Shown here piece after piece: positions 61,032 through 64,000 of a DNA stretch of 64,000 nt. The stretch's first letter is position 1. Each line of letters starts with the position of its first letter. The stretch comes from Cerrena zonata (Eukaryota > Basidiomycota > Agaricomycetes > Polyporales > Cerrenaceae). A program made the translations under genes and the position numbers. The stretch lies in NCBI GenBank assembly GCA_038087015.1, contig JASBNA010000094.1, forward strand, positions 54,267 to 118,266, given 5' to 3'. The notes under the pieces are model-generated. The model did not search any database, had not been told where the DNA came from, and was given only the letters and a program-made list of their open reading frames with translations.

Positions 61032-61635
61032 TCATTCATTGACGTCTAGTTTACGGCTGACATTAGAATGAAGGACTGGTACCGGTGGCAATTCCCGATG
61101 TTTACACACTGCGACTCGGACAGGATTTTCAGGTTCGATGTCGTAAGCACCAACAAGAAACCTGTAGTCAAAATAACCTTTTATGTTTAGCCAGCATGAG
61201 ACCTGGTTGGTGAATTACGACATTCATGTAAACATTCGCCGCATGAATATTTCGCACAACTTCCATGCCGTTGTGGATCGTCAGCCTGAGGTGCCGCCAA
61301 TCCAGCTTTCGATTGGACTGGACCAGAAATTGTAAGCCCCACAGCTAATCAATTGCATGGGAGTCTTTGAGCATCGGCTGCTGCTTGCAATACGTCAAAT
61401 GATACAGTTGCCGAGCGGAAAAATGAAAGGCGTTCAGGGTACTAGACAGAGAAGGGATTGCATCATTGAAGCATGAAATGGAGTACAACCCGCTAGTCTG
61501 CGTTCCCAATTGTGCGGGGTGACCACGATTCTGTTGCAAAGTATGTAGAGTTGCTGATTGGATCCGCATGAGACCGTGAGAAGGCGAGTCGCTGTTAGGT
61601 CTATGGTGGATGTTCGTCCCGATCCAATGCTTCAT
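61032..61635 (-). pseudogene. Possible gene remnant, unknown family
   Basis: On the minus strand a natural-looking segment QFLVQSNRKLDWRHLRLTIH then NGMEVVRNIHAANVYMNVVI and, after a likely intron, FLVGAYDIEPENPVRVAVCK and HRELPPVPVLHSNVSRKLD ends at a TGA (61032). The upstream open part (61345-61635) is in the same frame but is separated from it by one TAG. Exon joins do not stay in phase with clear splice sites. I read this as the 3' end of an eroded or mis-modelled gene of a family I do not know. Confidence 0.3.
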
Positions 61636-63338
61636 TGGAGAGAAAAAAGTCAGAGGTAGATGTTGATCCTGTCAGTAGTGATTCAGATATCGATCACCGG
61701 ATGTGTTTTTTCTTCTCAAAAATGCATCTATGTTTCTGACCGTCGTTGTGATCGTAAATGATTGCAGCGGTGGAAAACTCGAACAAAAGCAAACCGGTAA
61801 ATCAGCGACAGTAAGGGCTCTATGTCTGACCGAATGCAAGGAGCACGAACGTGTCCATTACGATCAAGTAGCAGAGGTTGACGTAAGACCTCCATTGAAT
61901 CATTTGGAAGTAGATTTGAGTAATAGTTACCAGAGATTTGGGTCTCGGAATTTTTATTGCGGGTGAACGACTCGGAGGTGCCTCGGTCCAGAGAAGAATG
62001 GACATCAAAACGCGCAAAATGGATATTTTGGCTCCGTAAGGATGTCTTCTCACCGGGGCACCCTGTGTCTGAAAGAAATTGATTGAATGGCACTGGGAAG
62101 AGTACACATTAGGAAAGTGTTACACTCAATATGGTAATTTTGTTGAGGGGTTGGGCGGGCGGATGATGCTTGATCATCGAAACGAGGTGCAAACAGCTAT
62201 CACCAAGAACGTGCTTGTCTAGCGAAATGGCAAGTTGGGGCACCTGATGGACGCCAGTTCCCCACATAACCTCTCATCAACACCACCCTCTCAGGCCAAG
62301 GGGGTGTTCTGAATGCTGAATTTGTAGTAACATTGTTGGCGGAGGTGTGCGGCGGGGTTACTGTTAGTAACAAGACATAGAAGCGAGGAGAAAGGATGAA
62401 TGAGTCCATATGACTCAGAGGTGATGGGCGGAGACCTAGCATCACCTACCGAGTGTTCAGAAGGTTCGACCTGATGGGGGTTGATTCGCATAAGTTGTCC
62501 GTTGTACAAGGCAGAGTCCGACACATAGAGCCCTGTTTCGAGTGTATTGTGTCATGTGTCATATTCTGCGCAAGAGATTCTACGCACCAACGTACATAGG
62601 AAGACTCACAGGCACATTTAGTTCTCAAATTTCTCCCGCACTACACCATCTGCATCAGATCATCAACCAATCGATGTCCATGACCCCCGCGAGTTCTCCG
62701 TAGAGGGAAGGCCTGACTTAACAACAACGTTCCATACATAAGGCCTGTATCCGATGGCTCTCAGCGGTTTGACAATGGGCTGATCTCCGCGGCCTAGAGT
62801 ATGAGGTAAAAGGGCACAGCATTGTATGCAAATATCTCTAATGATGGCATTTTCCATTCTATGGACACCGATGAGAGGTGTATTTCGAACGTCTGTAGAG
62901 ACGAAAACGTCCCGAGACCACGTTGGAAACGATGAGCCGACTCTGCATCTCGAAGTCCTAATATGACGGCAAACAGAAAAGGACTCACAGGTGGATTGAA
63001 GATTTTGATACCCGCCATTATGTGGTTAAGCACCCTGAAGTACGAATCTTGAGCAATCACGACATAATACCTGCTAATACATACTCACAAGCGATTCAAT
63101 TTTGCAACTTAGCGATGGGGGAAATAAGCACCTACGAAGTCGCCTTCATTGAGATATATAATGAGCAGGCTCGTCTTCCTAACTCAACTAAATCATCCTC
63201 TACCATCAATATTAACACCACTCAGAGCAGCTTGCTACTTACCCCAAAAAAGTCTGAAAGCCACTGCCGACACTCATCTGAGTGAGCTCTCTTACGTCGT
63301 CTCGATTGGCAGTCGCTAATATATTGTCGTTGTTAGCT
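61636..63338. other. Intergenic or unresolved, about 1.7 kb
   Basis: Overlapping ORFs lie on the minus strand at 61728-62107, 62200-62628 and 62663-63060, the last with an MAGIKIFNPP start and a GTGAGT donor. I could not assemble them into one protein and recognise no domain. They may belong to the remnant ending at 61032. Confidence 0.3.
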
Positions 63339-64000
63339 ATGTCGCAGACACCCCTTCGTATTGGTATCGTGGGTGCGGGAGTCGCTGGACTCTATTCCGC
63401 TCTACTTCTCAAAGAGCGGGGTCATCACGTCCATATCTTTGAAGCCAGTAATCGGGTCGGGGGACGTATTTATACTCACCGCTTTAATGCCCAGGAACAT
63501 CAATACTTTGAGGCTGGTGCTATGCGTCTCCCCGACTCCGATTTTCAGACGATCGTGTACGACTTGATCGATTACTTGAATACGTCTCCCCGCCTCCCCA
63601 GACGTATGCACATCGAGCGCATTCCCTACATTCTGAATAGTCCCGGTAACTTTGTCCACATCAATGGACATAGTTACAGTAGCGACAATATGTCCAACGC
63701 ATCTCCAGCAGTTCATACACCCCGTGAACTCGGCTGGAAAGTACCGAGCGAGTACCTTGACAAGTCGGCGGGCGAGTTGCTCGGCGGAGTACTCCAGCCA
63801 TTCATCAAGGAACTCCGGGACGATTTTGAACGGGGGTTCCAGAGTCTTCTCCATTTTGATCACATGTCCTTCCGCTATTATCTGCAGACCGAAGTTGGAT
63901 GGCCAACCGGTGTCATCGACTTCGTCGAGACCGTAACCTCTCAGACCAATCAATTCATCCTCAGCACCACCGAACTTGTCATGCAAAACATGGACTTCGA
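63339..64000 (+). CDS. FAD-dependent amine oxidase (L-amino acid oxidase-like), 5' part
   Basis: From the ATG at 63339 the frame is open to the window edge, about 220 codons without an intron. The N-terminus MSQTPLRIGIVGAGVAGLYS is the dinucleotide-binding GxGxxG strand. HHVHIFEASNRVGGRIYTHR follows, with the FAD-contacting Glu and the GGR motif. FEAGAMRLPDSDFQTIVYDL is the GAMR-type motif seen in L-amino acid and monoamine oxidases. The segment LHFDHMSFRYYLQTEVGWPT lies in the substrate domain. Such enzymes oxidise amino acids or amines, releasing ammonia and hydrogen peroxide. The C-terminal half lies outside the window, so substrate class and integrity cannot be judged. Confidence 0.85.
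   Translation, partial: MSQTPLRIGIVGAGVAGLYSALLLKERGHHVHIFEASNRVGGRIYTHRFNAQEHQYFEAGAMRLPDSDFQTIVYDLIDYLNTSPRLPRRMHIERIPYILNSPGNFVHINGHSYSSDNMSNASPAVHTPRELGWKVPSEYLDKSAGELLGGVLQPFIKELRDDFERGFQSLLHFDHMSFRYYLQTEVGWPTGVIDFVETVTSQTNQFILSTTELVMQNMDF

Overview
The window is nuclear DNA from a filamentous basidiomycete, most likely an Agaricomycete. The genes are dense and on both strands, with many 45-65 nt GT-AG introns (a few GC-AG). Several proteins belong to families typical of mushroom-forming fungi: double-BTB proteins, F-box proteins, a DUF6533-like multipass membrane protein, cell-wall Ser/Thr-rich proteins and a protoglobin. All gene models were read by eye from splice signals and family motifs, so exon edges are predictions.

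Layout. 0.6-3.6 kb: three secreted Ser/Thr-rich cell-surface genes. 4.1-8.2 kb: a SNF2 translocase with an inserted RING finger. 8.6-10.2 kb: an AKR7-type aldo-keto reductase. 11.3-14.1 kb: two more Ser/Thr-rich secreted genes with minisatellite-like coding repeats. 15.8-20.4 kb: a duplicated accessory block with three copies of a lineage-specific gene that share a GC-AG intron (one copy has a nonsense codon), two RNase H-like fragments and a truncated acidic ORF. 20.7-21.9 kb: head-to-head genes for ATP synthase subunit h and the ATPase inhibitor IF1. 23.1-24.7 kb: a second AKR7 reductase, an inverted paralogue of the first. 26.0-28.0 kb: checkpoint kinase CHK1. 29.2-30.8 kb: a multipass membrane protein with a 20-nt microexon. 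31.4-35.1 kb: a double-BTB gene and an F-box-like gene.

35.4-45.4 kb is mostly a housekeeping block: SWP73/BAF60, two divergent HSP20 genes around heat-shock elements, AP-1 beta-adaptin, an unknown family protein and an RluA-type pseudouridine synthase. 45.7-48.7 kb holds a second BTB/F-box pair, whose BTB gene is frameshifted. 49.2-51.4 kb is a TAH18-like diflavin reductase with two apparent frameshifts. Then come a BAR-SH3 protein, a protoglobin, an aryl-alcohol-type aldo-keto reductase, a PP2A-like phosphatase, and at the right edge the 5' part of an FAD amine oxidase.

The most unusual parts are the 15.8-20.4 kb duplicated block and the Ser/Thr-rich family, whose members share a TATATAAG-type core promoter, a signal-peptide first exon and a phase-2 intron. 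Four genes carry isolated frame breaks. These may be real decay or uncorrected assembly indels; the sequence alone cannot decide.
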